From Methylomonas sp. 11b (GTDB taxonomy: Bacteria > Pseudomonadota > Gammaproteobacteria > Methylococcales > Methylomonadaceae): a stretch of 64,000 bases of DNA. This document shows positions 8,633 to 17,328 of this stretch, in pieces. How positions within the stretch are numbered: the stretch's first letter is position 1; each line of letters starts with the position of its first letter. The stretch is taken from NCBI RefSeq assembly GCF_000515215.1, contig NZ_KI911557.1, positions 4,459,741-4,523,740 on the forward strand. Direction: 5' to 3'. Below the pieces are notes generated by a model. The model made no database searches. It was not told the origin of the DNA and worked only from the letters and a program-made list of their open reading frames with translations. The translations under genes and the position numbers were made by a program.

Positions 8633-10252
8633 TCAGACCCCCCATCTGCCTGAACCAAAGGTTTCCATCAAGAAAAATTGCAGGATCGGATAGCCGAAGG
8701 CAATTAGCATGAATACGCCTATCACGATGTTCCATAAGGTGAAGCTGTTTAGGTAGCCGGGCAAGTAGTCAGGGCTGTCGAACTGTTCGGCATATTCGAC
8801 TTCACCGCTGAATACTTCAGTGCCGGTTTGAGTTTTATAGAGGTTATACATCAACAATCCCGCAGAAAAGATCAGGATCAGGCCGCCGAATATCATGGTT
8901 ACTTCATAAGGCTCCCATGACAAGGTCAATAAATTATTGTAATTGACACTGTCGATGCGTCTCGGTTGGCCCAACAAGCCCAAGATGTGCCAAGGCGTGG
9001 TCATGATGACCATGCCAACGAACCAGGTCCACAATTGAGTGGTAGCCAACGAGTTGCTAAATAGGGGCTTGCCGGTCAAAACCGGCCAGAAGTAATAAGC
9101 AATCCCGAAATACATGATAATGGTCGTGCCGCCGAAGATCAGGTGAAAGTGACCGGAAATCCAGGCGGTGTTATGCACCATGGCATTCATCGCGTAGCTG
9201 GCGTTGACCAAGCCACCGAAGCCGCCGAAGATCAGCATCAACAAACCCAGGATAATCGCCAGTACCATCGGATTATGCCAAGGCAAGGCGGCTATCCAGC
9301 CGAACAGGCCTTTACCCCCGCGCAAACGACCGGCAATTTCCAGTGAGGCAATCACCGTAAAGCCGGTAACAAAGGTCGGCAAGGTCACCACGAATGTGCC
9401 GATGGCATGCAAAATCTTCCAGCCGTGATTCTGTTCCGGGTCCATGTACAAATGATGGAAACCGATCGGCAGGCTGAAGACCACCAGCAAAATAAAGGCG
9501 GCACGCGCCATGATGTCACTGAACAAATAGCCGCCAGCCTGCTTTGGTACCAAGGTATAAAAAGCGGTGTATGTAGGAATTAACCAGAAATAGACGATGG
9601 GGTGCAGGGTCCAAGCGAAGAGCGTCCGGGCCAGACCGGGGTCTATGGTGTCAATCAAGCCCAAAGCCCAGGGAATCAATTGAAATAATACTTCAGCGGC
9701 TACCCCGGCACTGGTCCACAGCCATAATATTGCGTTGGCAGTGGTGGCAAACATTGCCAGCGGCACCGGCTTACCAGGATTTGCTTTTTTCCATTGCATG
9801 TACATGACGATCATCGTCACGGCCCAAAACCAGGAGCCCACCACCAGTAAGGTTGCCCCTATGTAGAACAAAGGATGCGCTTGCAAGGGCGGGTAAAAGG
9901 TAAACATCACCGAGGCCGCGCCACCTAACAACGGCAATGCAGCCAGAACCACGCCGGTTAATGCCACACCGAAGCCGGTCCAGGCGAAGGTTTTATTCCA
10001 GACCGGCAATTTCAAGCTGCTGGTGGCTACGTAATAGCCAAAACCCATGATAAAGAAGGTTGTCAGTACAAAACCCATCAAAACGCCGTGAGTACTGACC
10101 GATGCGTAATACACTTCCCGCGATTCCAGAATTTTGAAAAAGCCGCTACGTTCGATGACTTGATAGCCGCCCATTACACAGGCCAACGCGAACGCGCCAA
10201 ACGCCACCCAGAAATGGGTCAGCGCCAGTTTTTTTTCCGCTACGTTATCCAT
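8633..10252 (-). CDS. cbaA: ba3-type (B-family) cytochrome c oxidase subunit I
   Basis: 539 residues, about 13 hydrophobic helices, haem-copper oxidase subunit I. The CuB/active-site region is seen in WTLHPIVYFWLIPTY and in FHHLYMDP. The haem-ligand helix contains ISGHFHLIFGG. The overall match is to the B-type (ba3/cbaA) branch rather than to aa3 or cbb3 enzymes, supported by the small neighbouring subunit II. The start overlaps the end of the subunit II gene by eight bases with a GGGGGAG ribosome binding site. The enzyme reduces oxygen to water with electrons from cytochrome c and usually has high oxygen affinity. Confidence 0.93.
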   Translation of the reverse strand: MDNVAEKKLALTHFWVAFGAFALACVMGGYQVIERSGFFKILESREVYYASVSTHGVLMGFVLTTFFIMGFGYYVATSSLKLPVWNKTFAWTGFGVALTGVVLAALPLLGGAASVMFTFYPPLQAHPLFYIGATLLVVGSWFWAVTMIVMYMQWKKANPGKPVPLAMFATTANAILWLWTSAGVAAEVLFQLIPWALGLIDTIDPGLARTLFAWTLHPIVYFWLIPTYTAFYTLVPKQAGGYLFSDIMARAAFILLVVFSLPIGFHHLYMDPEQNHGWKILHAIGTFVVTLPTFVTGFTVIASLEIAGRLRGGKGLFGWIAALPWHNPMVLAIILGLLMLIFGGFGGLVNASYAMNAMVHNTAWISGHFHLIFGGTTIIMYFGIAYYFWPVLTGKPLFSNSLATTQLWTWFVGMVIMTTPWHILGLLGQPRRIDSVNYNNLLTLSWEPYEVTMIFGGLILIFSAGLLMYNLYKTQTGTEVFSGEVEYAEQFDSPDYLPGYLNSFTLWNIVIGVFMLIAFGYPILQFFLMETFGSGRWGV

Positions 10253-10769
10253 GATTTACTCCCCCTTGTTTGTTGAGCGCTTCCCACTGCGCTTTGCCGA
10301 CTACCTTAATATTGCTCCACATGTGGGCGTGGCCCATGCCGCAATACTCGTTGCACAGCAGCGGATAGTCGCCAGTATGGTGTAACAGGGTTTTGACTTG
10401 CGCGACATAGCCGGGCACAATCATCGTGCTCATGTTGGTCATAGGGATATGCACGCCATGAATGACGTCGAGGCTGACCCAGCGGAAGGTAATGTTGGTT
10501 TCTGCGGGTAAAACCAGGTCTTTAGGGTAAAACCCGTAACGGCCGGCCACCATACGGACAGTGATGCTCCCGTCGGGATGCTCTTGCACCCCGAGCTTAT
10601 CTTCGGCAAATTCTGCCGACAGATGCAGTTTGGCCGAATCGATGGCTTCAACATTACTCGGGGCATGAATGCCATGGAATAATGCGGAAGATAAAATGAC
10701 TACTACAAATAGTCCCGCGATCATTAGGGCAATAGCTGCCCACTGTTTTTCCAGTTGATGAATATGCAT
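10245..10769 (-). CDS. cbaB: ba3-type cytochrome c oxidase subunit II (CuA)
   Basis: 174 residues from the ATG at 10767-10769, preceded by an AGGGGGT ribosome binding site. The frame extends upstream to 10829 without support. A single N-terminal membrane anchor (about 10-32) is followed by a periplasmic cupredoxin domain. The CuA ligands are visible: His in DVIHGVHIPM and the CNEYCGMGHAHM segment with two Cys, His and Met. It accepts electrons from cytochrome c and passes them to subunit I, whose gene overlaps its 3' end. Confidence 0.92.
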   Translation of the reverse strand: MHIHQLEKQWAAIALMIAGLFVVVILSSALFHGIHAPSNVEAIDSAKLHLSAEFAEDKLGVQEHPDGSITVRMVAGRYGFYPKDLVLPAETNITFRWVSLDVIHGVHIPMTNMSTMIVPGYVAQVKTLLHHTGDYPLLCNEYCGMGHAHMWSNIKVVGKAQWEALNKQGGVNHG

Positions 10770-10777
10770 TGGACCCC

Positions 10778-10930
10778 CTAACCGATATGGCCACGAGGTA
10801 AGAACACCCCGTAATACATCAGCAGCCAAGCTATCACCATGCCGCCGCTGACGATCAGCATTAATGCCCAGGTGCCGATTGGGGCGCTTTGCAGAATTTC
10901 TTTACGTTCTTCTTCAGAGAGATTGTTCAT
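10778..10930 (-). CDS. Small single-helix subunit of ba3-type oxidase (subunit IIa-like)
   Basis: 50 residues from the ATG at 10928-10930, with GGAAGGAT as ribosome binding site. A charged N-terminus (NNLSEEERKEIL) is followed by one membrane helix (about 20-40, WALMLIVSGGMVIAWLLMYYG). Small single-helix subunits are common first genes in ba3/cba oxidase operons. It lies eight bases before subunit II, at the head of the operon. A longer open frame to 11026 lacks coding character. Confidence 0.8.
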   Translation of the reverse strand: MNNLSEEERKEILQSAPIGTWALMLIVSGGMVIAWLLMYYGVFLPRGHIG

Positions 10931-11374
10931 ATCCTTCCTTCTTGTATGCGTTTTGATAGGAATTATGTTGGCAACCAACGGCATGAACAGCAGGGGCTTT
11001 GTCATTCTTACCGATGACTTTACCATCTGATTGCTGGGGTAATCATACCCTTAGCTTCGGACTAATCGAAAGCGATAAATCAGTGGTACGAATTGTTAGA
11101 GGAGGATTGGCTGAAAGCTTGCTGAGAATGGCCTCGGCTTTTAATGGGGCGGGGAATACGATGGAGAGCGGGAGATTTAGAAACCCTGCGCGGTTGGAAA
11201 TCTCCGATGCGTATGTCAAAAAGCCAAAAAACTGGTAATGGCGAAGTCGGCATGTCACTATTTGGTGCAAATAGATAGTTAGACCTTATAAAAATTACCA
11301 CGACCCGCAAGCATGAAACACCTAAAAACTGCTTGCAAGAGTCCGTGCCGAATCACTAACCAGCGGTAGCCACA
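10931..11374. other. Divergent intergenic region, no gene seen
   Basis: This stretch lies between the head of the oxidase operon (minus strand) and the small membrane protein (plus strand) and should hold both promoters. Several open frames overlap here on both strands, but none has a good ribosome binding site or a recognisable product. I did not find a convincing promoter or operator. Confidence 0.5.
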
Positions 11375-11707
11375 ATGAATCAACCGATCAACGAATTTCA
11401 AGAAACGCCGCCCCGCCATGTGAAATATCGATTACTCGGGTTTTCGAATGCGGCGTTATTGCTTGCAGCTTGTAACTTTGTGATCTGGTTATTTATTTTA
11501 TTTCCGATCTATGCTGCTACGGATGGCGTGTCCAACAGCGATGGCTTACGCTTCTTAGTTGTGTCTTTTATCGTGATGGATCTGGTCGGTTTAGGATTGG
11601 CTTCCGTGGCGATGTTCAAGTCGAAACTCCGCAAAACCATGGCTAACTACGGATTTGTGCTTAATGTCGCGATGATAGGTTTAAATCTTTCGGTATTTCC
11701 GTTTTAG
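11375..11707 (+). CDS. Small integral membrane protein, unknown function
   Basis: 110 residues with three predicted membrane helices (about 25-47, 60-82 and 90-108). The cytoplasmic N-terminus is short and polar. I do not recognise a family. It is a single-gene unit closed by a strong terminator 22 bases downstream and transcribed divergently from the oxidase operon. Loss of hydrophobic periodicity or frame damage is not seen, so it is probably a real gene. Confidence 0.7.
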   Translation: MNQPINEFQETPPRHVKYRLLGFSNAALLLAACNFVIWLFILFPIYAATDGVSNSDGLRFLVVSFIVMDLVGLGLASVAMFKSKLRKTMANYGFVLNVAMIGLNLSVFPF

Positions 11708-11729
11708 AGAGTTGGCAATCGCGCAAAGG

Positions 11730-11763
11730 AAAAAGCCTGTAGCGTTTAGCTACAGGCTTTTTA
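11730..11763. terminator. Intrinsic terminator
   Basis: A perfect stem (AAAAAGCCTGTAGC at 11730-11743 pairing with 11749-11762, loop GTTTA) with A and T tracts on its two sides. It can stop transcription in both directions: after the small membrane protein on the plus strand and after the metalloprotease gene ending at 11842 on the minus strand. Confidence 0.92.
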
Positions 11764-11841
11764 TTTAGCCAGCTAAGTGGCGACGGGGTCCGAAGGGCTA
11801 TGAAAAAGTGGGTAAGCGCCCCCTTTTTCGGGAGAGGTGGC

Positions 11842-14073
11842 TCACCAAGTCATGCTTATAACCGACCTGACATTTTTGCTTGGGTTGTAGGTGTAACCCG
11901 TCGCGGTAACGCTTTTTAGCGTGTAGGTGGCTGAACCGCCAGTTCGCTTAGCGGTGGTGGCCGATTGAATAACGATGCCATTCGCGTCGGTTTTACTGGT
12001 GATGGTGCCGGTCATTGAGCCGCTGAAAACTCCCACAACCGTCGCATTTGGCACCGGTTTGCCTTTAGAGTCGATCAATCTGACTGTCATTCTGGCCTGG
12101 ACATTCGTACTTTTAACGATTGACATACCTATCGTAGACACCCACATGGTTGGCAGGGGCGGTGCGGTGACGGTAATTTGCACCGTTTTGGTGTCGGTCA
12201 ATTGATATTGATTGGTAACCAGCAATTTAACGGTGTAGGTGCCAACTGTCGTAAAAGTATGAGCTGGATTCGACCCGGTCGCGCTGGTGTTATCCCCAAA
12301 TGACCATTGATAGCTGGTGATGTTGCCATTGCCAACTGTGTTATTGGCCGAGAAATTTACCGTTAACGGTGCAGGGCCTGACAAAGTTGAGGCGGATATG
12401 CTGCCAACTGGCGGTTTTGTCAGGACTGTGCCGGCTGGCACGTAATTGCCGGTGATCTGGTATTGCCCCAAGCTGCCGTAAACCGGGTAGCCCGCGTCGC
12501 CGCTGATTGCTGCGCGACCTGAACTTGCTACAGCCAAATAATACGTGCCTGCCGGTACCGATTGGTTGATTGCGGCCGTTAAAGTGGTTTCCGGCGCGTT
12601 GGTAGCAACCACGGCACCGCTGGCGTTATACAAAGTCAGCTTAATATCCAGGTTTGGACCTACCGCTGCCGGACTGGCTGTCAAGTTAATAAGCCCGCCA
12701 CCAGTGCTGACCACAAACATATCAGTATCGGTTGATGTTTCGATGACGCCGAAAGTTTGAATATTCAGTGCAGTGGCAGTACCGATATTTTTCAGAGAGC
12801 TTGCTGTACTTGGTGTATTACCGTAATCGTCGCTTCGAGCCAGAATGCCGTAACTGGCAAGGGTCCCAATATCATCCTGTTGATTGTTGGCGTTTGGATA
12901 GCTGCCCGGGTTCCATTGCGTCAGATTTTTGTAATAGCCCACACCCATAATCGGAGCCCAACTGGTGACGCCGGTACCGTGGCCAGTGTAATAGCCGGTG
13001 CTAGGATTTTGGCCGTCGTGTTGCAGGCCTAGGTTATGGCCGGCTTCGTGAGAGATTGCTTCAGCGATGTATTTTTCGTTGTTTGCCAAGCCGTCTTGGA
13101 ACACCCAGGCCGGTTGGTAATAAGCGTTGTTGACGAAATTGACTACGCCGACATAGGCAACACCGCCGCAACCGCAGTTAAATACGGTTTTGGTGACCAC
13201 CACGCGTATTCCATAATTGGTATCCGCCGCGCTGGTGCGGAATAAGGCATCGTTAGTCGGCAGTTGGGTGGTCACGTCCACATCGAAGGCGATGTAATCT
13301 TCCGCGACCCGATTCCACATGCTAATGATGTTACTGCGCTCCGTGTCGTCGAAAACGCTGGGGTTGCCGGTCAGATCGTAAGCTGGCGCGTTAATGGTGG
13401 AGGCGGACCAAGCGGTGCCCTGAGCAATATGACCATCGAAATCCAGGTAAATGGTTTTGCTTGCACCAGGCTTGCTGTGCAATACAAAGGCGTTAGCCAG
13501 CGCCGCTTTCGATGCTATAGGTACCGGCGGATTGCTGGTGCCTGTTGTGCCGGCGACATTATTGGGCGATACCAGATTGCCGGCTTGCGTTTGATTTTGC
13601 TGATCGGCTGTATTGTCCACATATAATACTCTGCCGTTACCGTCGACCCGCATCGTCTCGTCTTGAGTCAACATTTCCTTGAATTTTTCCGGGGTCAAAC
13701 CATGATTTGACGCCACTTTGGGCAAATCGGCACCCAGCATATCGATAGCGTATTGGCCTTGATAATTGACCGGCAATTCGACCATCCCACCTGTGTTAGA
13801 CGGCGTAGTAGAGGCGTTACTGGCGATTGAAAGCGGATCGCTGCCGTCGCCGTTGGCGCCGGTGTCGATGACTTGTTTGATTTTTCCTTGGTCGTCGATT
13901 TGTACCGTGTAGTTGCGGCCCTGCATCACAGTGGCAACCAGATCGCGATTTTGGTCGAGATCCTTGCCGATCAGGCGGGACGTATCTGCGGCAAACGCCA
14001 TTGTGGAAAAAAGTAGTCCGGCGGAAATAGCGGATGCCAGAGTTTTGGGTTTTTTAAGGATATGAGTAGTCAT
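11842..14073 (-). CDS. Secreted zinc metalloprotease with PPC, PKD and Ig-like C-terminal domains
   Basis: 743 residues from the ATG at 14071-14073, which has AGGTG six bases ahead; a GTG nine bases upstream is the alternative. A signal peptide ends at about residue 28 (STMAFAAD). The catalytic motif HEAGHNLGLQHD (about 342-353) is the extended metzincin-type HEXXHxxGxxHD zinc site. Downstream are a pre-peptidase C-terminal (PPC) domain (about 450-545), a PKD domain (about 560-640, with YQWSFGDNTSATG) and a beta-rich Ig/Big-1-like domain (about 650-743). It is expected to be an extracellular protease. The gene stands alone and has a structured leader. Confidence 0.9.
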   Translation of the reverse strand: MTTHILKKPKTLASAISAGLLFSTMAFAADTSRLIGKDLDQNRDLVATVMQGRNYTVQIDDQGKIKQVIDTGANGDGSDPLSIASNASTTPSNTGGMVELPVNYQGQYAIDMLGADLPKVASNHGLTPEKFKEMLTQDETMRVDGNGRVLYVDNTADQQNQTQAGNLVSPNNVAGTTGTSNPPVPIASKAALANAFVLHSKPGASKTIYLDFDGHIAQGTAWSASTINAPAYDLTGNPSVFDDTERSNIISMWNRVAEDYIAFDVDVTTQLPTNDALFRTSAADTNYGIRVVVTKTVFNCGCGGVAYVGVVNFVNNAYYQPAWVFQDGLANNEKYIAEAISHEAGHNLGLQHDGQNPSTGYYTGHGTGVTSWAPIMGVGYYKNLTQWNPGSYPNANNQQDDIGTLASYGILARSDDYGNTPSTASSLKNIGTATALNIQTFGVIETSTDTDMFVVSTGGGLINLTASPAAVGPNLDIKLTLYNASGAVVATNAPETTLTAAINQSVPAGTYYLAVASSGRAAISGDAGYPVYGSLGQYQITGNYVPAGTVLTKPPVGSISASTLSGPAPLTVNFSANNTVGNGNITSYQWSFGDNTSATGSNPAHTFTTVGTYTVKLLVTNQYQLTDTKTVQITVTAPPLPTMWVSTIGMSIVKSTNVQARMTVRLIDSKGKPVPNATVVGVFSGSMTGTITSKTDANGIVIQSATTAKRTGGSATYTLKSVTATGYTYNPSKNVRSVISMTW

Positions 14074-14095
14074 ATCGGTCACCTTTGGAGTTTAA

Positions 14096-14155
14096 CTTCA
14101 GCAAGCACACCAACCGAGCCAACTTACTGAAGCGAGATCGCCTAGCGGCGTCTCG
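14096..14155 (-). promoter_or_regulatory. Structured 5' leader of metalloprotease gene (two stacked hairpins)
   Basis: Read on the minus strand, the leader first forms a stem CGAGA-CGCC / GGCG-TCTCG (plus coordinates 14133-14155) with a four-base loop and one bulged base. Directly after it comes a longer hairpin with arms CTTCAG/CTGAAG (14096-14132) extended by AAG/CTT. The pair ends about 22 bases before the start codon, close to the ribosome binding site. This could be a riboswitch, thermosensor or regulator-binding site; I could not match it to a known class. Confidence 0.5.
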
Positions 14156-14715
14156 GGGTAAAAATAGTGCTACCGTTTTGGTACCGGTAATAAACGATTA
14201 AATTTTCTAATCGGGCGGCAATGTAACATCCAAAAATATATTCGGTGAAATACGGTCCAATTTTTAAGTGTTCAGTCAAAAAACGTCTGCGAAAAGTCCG
14301 GGTTGGCGCACAAAAATGTCCCAGCCGATACTGGTAAAGCGCACGAATAGGTTTAATTTTTGGTGAGGGTATTGTACGGACGAGTGTTAACGAACGGTTT
14401 GCGCGCCGATTATTAGCTCTCTAGCGCAGTTGGCTGATTGCTTAATGGGGGGCTTTAGCGATATGAAATCAGTTAATCCTTTGCAGCTATGCCACAATAG
14501 GCGGTTGGAATCATCTGTGTTTGTAAGCGGGGCTTTATAGAGCAACTGTGTGCGTCGATCAGTTGATGAAGGTCGGTAAAAAAGATGCTCATTGGTTGTT
14601 AACAGGCCGTTTTTGCCTTGGCGGCTTTTCACGAATGAACGCCGGCGCACAAAAGATTTCCAGCGTGGTACCTACTCAATAATTATTATTAGCGACGGTT
14701 TGCTCAGGAGCAAAT
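14156..14715. other. AT-rich intergenic region, no gene seen
   Basis: Divergent promoters for the metalloprotease (minus) and the NlpE-like gene (plus) should lie here. A short ACCGTTTTGGTACCGGT imperfect palindrome occurs near 14170-14188. The 87-codon minus-strand frame at 14387-14650 has no visible ribosome binding site or family resemblance and I do not call it. Confidence 0.5.
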
Positions 14716-15198
14716 ATGCGAACAGTTAAATCAAAATTAAAAAAAAATCTGGTCATTTTTCTGGTGATGGCTGCTTTTTCTGCATTTAATCCAGCGCTTG
14801 CCGAAACGGCTGGGGCTGATGATAAGGATGTTCATCACGAACACAAGAGTATGGATTGGCCAGGGATTTATACTGGCTTAACCCCTTGTGCCGACTGTAT
14901 CGGCGTGAAAACCACACTGGCCTTGAACAAAAACGGCAGTTATCTGCTGATGACCCAGTTTTTGGGGAAATCGGAACGGGAGTTTACTGAAAAGGGTAAG
15001 TTTGCCCCTGGCGAAAAAGCCAATACTCTGGTTTTGACGCCAAAGAATGGCTCAACGTCGCAGCAATATCTGGTTGAAAAAGATGCGTTGATTCAGTTGG
15101 ATAACAGCGGCAACCGGTTCACCGGCAAACTTGCGGATCGCTATATTTTGCGTAGAACCAGCGTCACCGATAAGCAGCCTGAACATTCCGGGCATTGA
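14716..15198 (+). CDS. Secreted NlpE-like protein
   Basis: 160 residues. An N-terminal signal peptide (cleavage near NPALAETA) lacks a lipobox cysteine, so the product is probably periplasmic rather than a lipoprotein. The remainder matches the NlpE N-terminal domain: PGIYTGLTPCADCIGVKTTLAL with a CxxC pair, then a small beta-barrel pattern. NlpE proteins sense copper or surface stress and feed into Cpx signalling. The His/Asp-rich linker DDKDVHHEHKSMDW before the domain may bind metal, which is an inference. A Cpx-like system occurs elsewhere in this window. Confidence 0.85.
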   Translation: MRTVKSKLKKNLVIFLVMAAFSAFNPALAETAGADDKDVHHEHKSMDWPGIYTGLTPCADCIGVKTTLALNKNGSYLLMTQFLGKSEREFTEKGKFAPGEKANTLVLTPKNGSTSQQYLVEKDALIQLDNSGNRFTGKLADRYILRRTSVTDKQPEHSGH

Positions 15199-15211
15199 TT
15201 TAAACCTTAAG

Positions 15212-15243
15212 CCGGGTGGCCGCGTGCGCTGGCGGCCACCCGG
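15212..15243. terminator. Strong GC-rich hairpin between convergent genes
   Basis: A perfect 12-bp stem (CCGGGTGGCCGC at 15212-15223 with 15232-15243, eight-base loop) sits between two convergent genes. It has no T tract. It probably blocks readthrough or stabilises mRNA ends, and could also be a REP-like element. Confidence 0.6.
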
Positions 15244-15255
15244 AGATTAGAACTG

Positions 15256-16194
15256 TTATATCGATTTCTGCTGGTTTTTGCGCCGAAAATAGACAATGGC
15301 TAAAAGTACCGTCAAGGCCAACGCGCCAAGCATGAAACGCGGTTCCACGACCTTCACCGAATGATTTTCGTCTTTGAATTTGAACTTGGCGAGTACGCCC
15401 AAGGCGGGGTCGGTAATGTCGATGGTAATCGATTTGGCGGCAAGATTTAAAAATTGCACTTCGCTGCCATCGAATGGCTTGTTGTTACGGGTATCGTTGC
15501 TGACCATGCCAGGATAAAGCGGTGTTTCAGCAAGTTGCGAGATGCTCAACTGCTTGGCGATTTCTTGCTCAAGCTCGCGAGTGGTTTTGCCGTCGGTTTT
15601 GATATGAATCGGTTTTTGGTCGTCTATCTTAATCTCGATTTCGCCTTGCGAGGCGGTGAGGGCTTTTTTCGAGGAAAAGCCGTCCAAATATTCCACATCC
15701 GCGCTGAACACCAGATCAAAAGCCACTTGCACGCCGTCGGCGTTGAAATTTTTATCGGCAAGATCGAAACGCAAGCCTTGGTTGCTGTAATCTCTCACTG
15801 TTATCGTTGTCAACGAATAGCCGGTTTTGTTGGCGATGATTAATTCTGCTTGTTCCGGCGGTTGGGTAATGGTGATGCCGCGCCAATTCGGATCCAGCTG
15901 AATCATGCCGTCCTTCATCGATGTGAGCAGTTTTTTTGTGACCGCGTGAGGCTGTGTCGCATCATCAAATTTGTGTGCATTGAGAAAGCTCAAGCCGGTA
16001 GAGCGATACAGCTCTCCATCGTCGATACGCCATTCCGCCGTGTATGAAAACAGCGAATCGCTGGTTCTGCGAGGCATGCTGGTATGAATGCGCAATTTAT
16101 CCTGCTCTGCCGGCGTAGTGAGTGCAAAGGCTGATTGGACAAAAACACCCGACGAACAGAATGTCAGAATGATGGCGAGAGTCGTTCGTTTCAT
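15256..16194 (-). CDS. Unrecognised exported, C-terminally membrane-anchored protein
   Basis: 312 residues from the ATG at 16192-16194. An N-terminal signal peptide (MKRTTLAIILTFCSSGVFV..FA) and a single C-terminal membrane helix (about 284-304, MLGALALTVLLAIVYFRRK) with a basic tail show an exported domain anchored at its C-terminus. The middle part is rich in beta-strand patterns with many Asp and Lys residues. The signal plus C-terminal helix plus arginines resembles sortase/exosortase substrates in layout, but no PEP motif precedes the helix. I cannot assign a function. Confidence 0.7.
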   Translation of the reverse strand: MKRTTLAIILTFCSSGVFVQSAFALTTPAEQDKLRIHTSMPRRTSDSLFSYTAEWRIDDGELYRSTGLSFLNAHKFDDATQPHAVTKKLLTSMKDGMIQLDPNWRGITITQPPEQAELIIANKTGYSLTTITVRDYSNQGLRFDLADKNFNADGVQVAFDLVFSADVEYLDGFSSKKALTASQGEIEIKIDDQKPIHIKTDGKTTRELEQEIAKQLSISQLAETPLYPGMVSNDTRNNKPFDGSEVQFLNLAAKSITIDITDPALGVLAKFKFKDENHSVKVVEPRFMLGALALTVLLAIVYFRRKNQQKSI

Positions 16195-16362
16195 CGTGGT
16201 TCCAAGCAAAAAGAAAATTACGTTAGCATAATGCGGCGTAAATGACACAACCTTTGATTAGTCGGACCTTAACGCCACTAATTTGTAGTGTTTGCCAGTG
16301 CTGATAATTTGCGGAAAACTAGGCTTTGCTTCCTGGTGTTTGCTCTGAAAAGGAGGCGGTTT

Positions 16363-16530
16363 ATGTTCGGGAACCAAAAAAATTCACCGCTTGAAATAAA
16401 TTTTCAAGCAAAAAATAGGGATATTGAGGCCGGCAAACACCACGTAGCAAGCGCTCGAATATATGTTCTGTACTACAATCCCAGTGCGCTGGGCGGCTGG
16501 GTGCTGAATCAGGCTGTTTTAAGTCAATAA
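16363..16530 (+). CDS. Possible small protein (55 aa)
   Basis: A 55-codon frame from the ATG at 16363, preceded by a strong AAGGAGG-type ribosome binding site at 16349-16356 with proper spacing. The frame remains open upstream to 16288 without support. The product, MFGNQKNSPLEINFQAKNRD and so on, has no recognisable domain and no membrane helix. The good translation signal is the only argument for it. Confidence 0.35.
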   Translation: MFGNQKNSPLEINFQAKNRDIEAGKHHVASARIYVLYYNPSALGGWVLNQAVLSQ

Positions 16531-16663
16531 GTTGCCAGCAGGGTATCGGTAAAATCCGAAGAGGGTAGAAGTGGACGAATCGATAGGGAGTATAAATAGT
16601 GGGAACTAGAATTTTTCCGCTAAATTGTTCAAAAAATTAATAGATTAATAAGGAAATGCCGTT

Positions 16664-17248
16664 ATGACATTAGATTCTCATGCTGCTAAATTAAAAGAAA
16701 TGGCGGAGAAAATTATAGATTTTACGCCTCAAGAAATCAGTAGTATTACGCCGGAAGAAATTCAACGTTTATTTTATGATTTACAAGTTTATCAAATTGA
16801 GTTGCAAATGCAGAATGAAGAGCTGCAAAAAGCGCAATTTGAATTGTCCCGCTTAAATAATAAATTAAATTTTACCTACCATTGTGTTCCGGTGGGTATT
16901 ATAACCCTAGATTATCAAGGCTTCATAGAACAAGCGAATCATACCTTTGCAGATATGTTGGGCTATAAAGCCAGTAAATTGCAGAAAACGCATTTTTCCA
17001 AGCTAATTTTCGAAGAAGACAAGAATATATTTATTCACCGTTTTGATGCCTTTTTCAAAGCGCCAACCAATAAAAGCTTACAGTTGCGTTTGCAAGGGGA
17101 TAAGAATTTTGCTTTCCCTGCTTTAATCAAAGGTAATGCGGATGACGGTAGCGATACGGCGAGCGAATCGTTCGATTTGAAAACGCGTAAATTAATCGTG
17201 ACTATCACAGATATTAGCGACGTGAAAACAGACGCAAATAAGACTTGA
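16664..17248 (+). CDS. PAS domain protein with N-terminal coiled coil
   Basis: 194 residues. The N-terminus (about 25-65) is an amphipathic coiled coil (YDLQVYQIELQMQNEELQKA), a segment often found before PAS domains in sensor kinases. A PAS domain covers about 70-125 (VPVGIITLDYQGFIEQANHTFADMLGY). There is no kinase, cyclase or other output domain. It lies 80 bases upstream of a CheB-CheR-PAS fusion and may act with it, for instance by PAS-PAS pairing. That pairing is only suggested by position. Confidence 0.8.
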   Translation: MTLDSHAAKLKEMAEKIIDFTPQEISSITPEEIQRLFYDLQVYQIELQMQNEELQKAQFELSRLNNKLNFTYHCVPVGIITLDYQGFIEQANHTFADMLGYKASKLQKTHFSKLIFEEDKNIFIHRFDAFFKAPTNKSLQLRLQGDKNFAFPALIKGNADDGSDTASESFDLKTRKLIVTITDISDVKTDANKT

Positions 17249-17328
17249 GTGTACTGTCGCAGCGTGACGGGTAAAGTTGTCCAGAGGCTTTATTAATTTA
17301 AACGATTGATATTAAATAACATGGTTTT

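Noticed and set aside
14387..14650. 87-codon minus-strand frame upstream of the NlpE-like gene
   Set aside because: No ribosome binding site, no recognisable domain, and low-complexity basic composition typical of chance frames.
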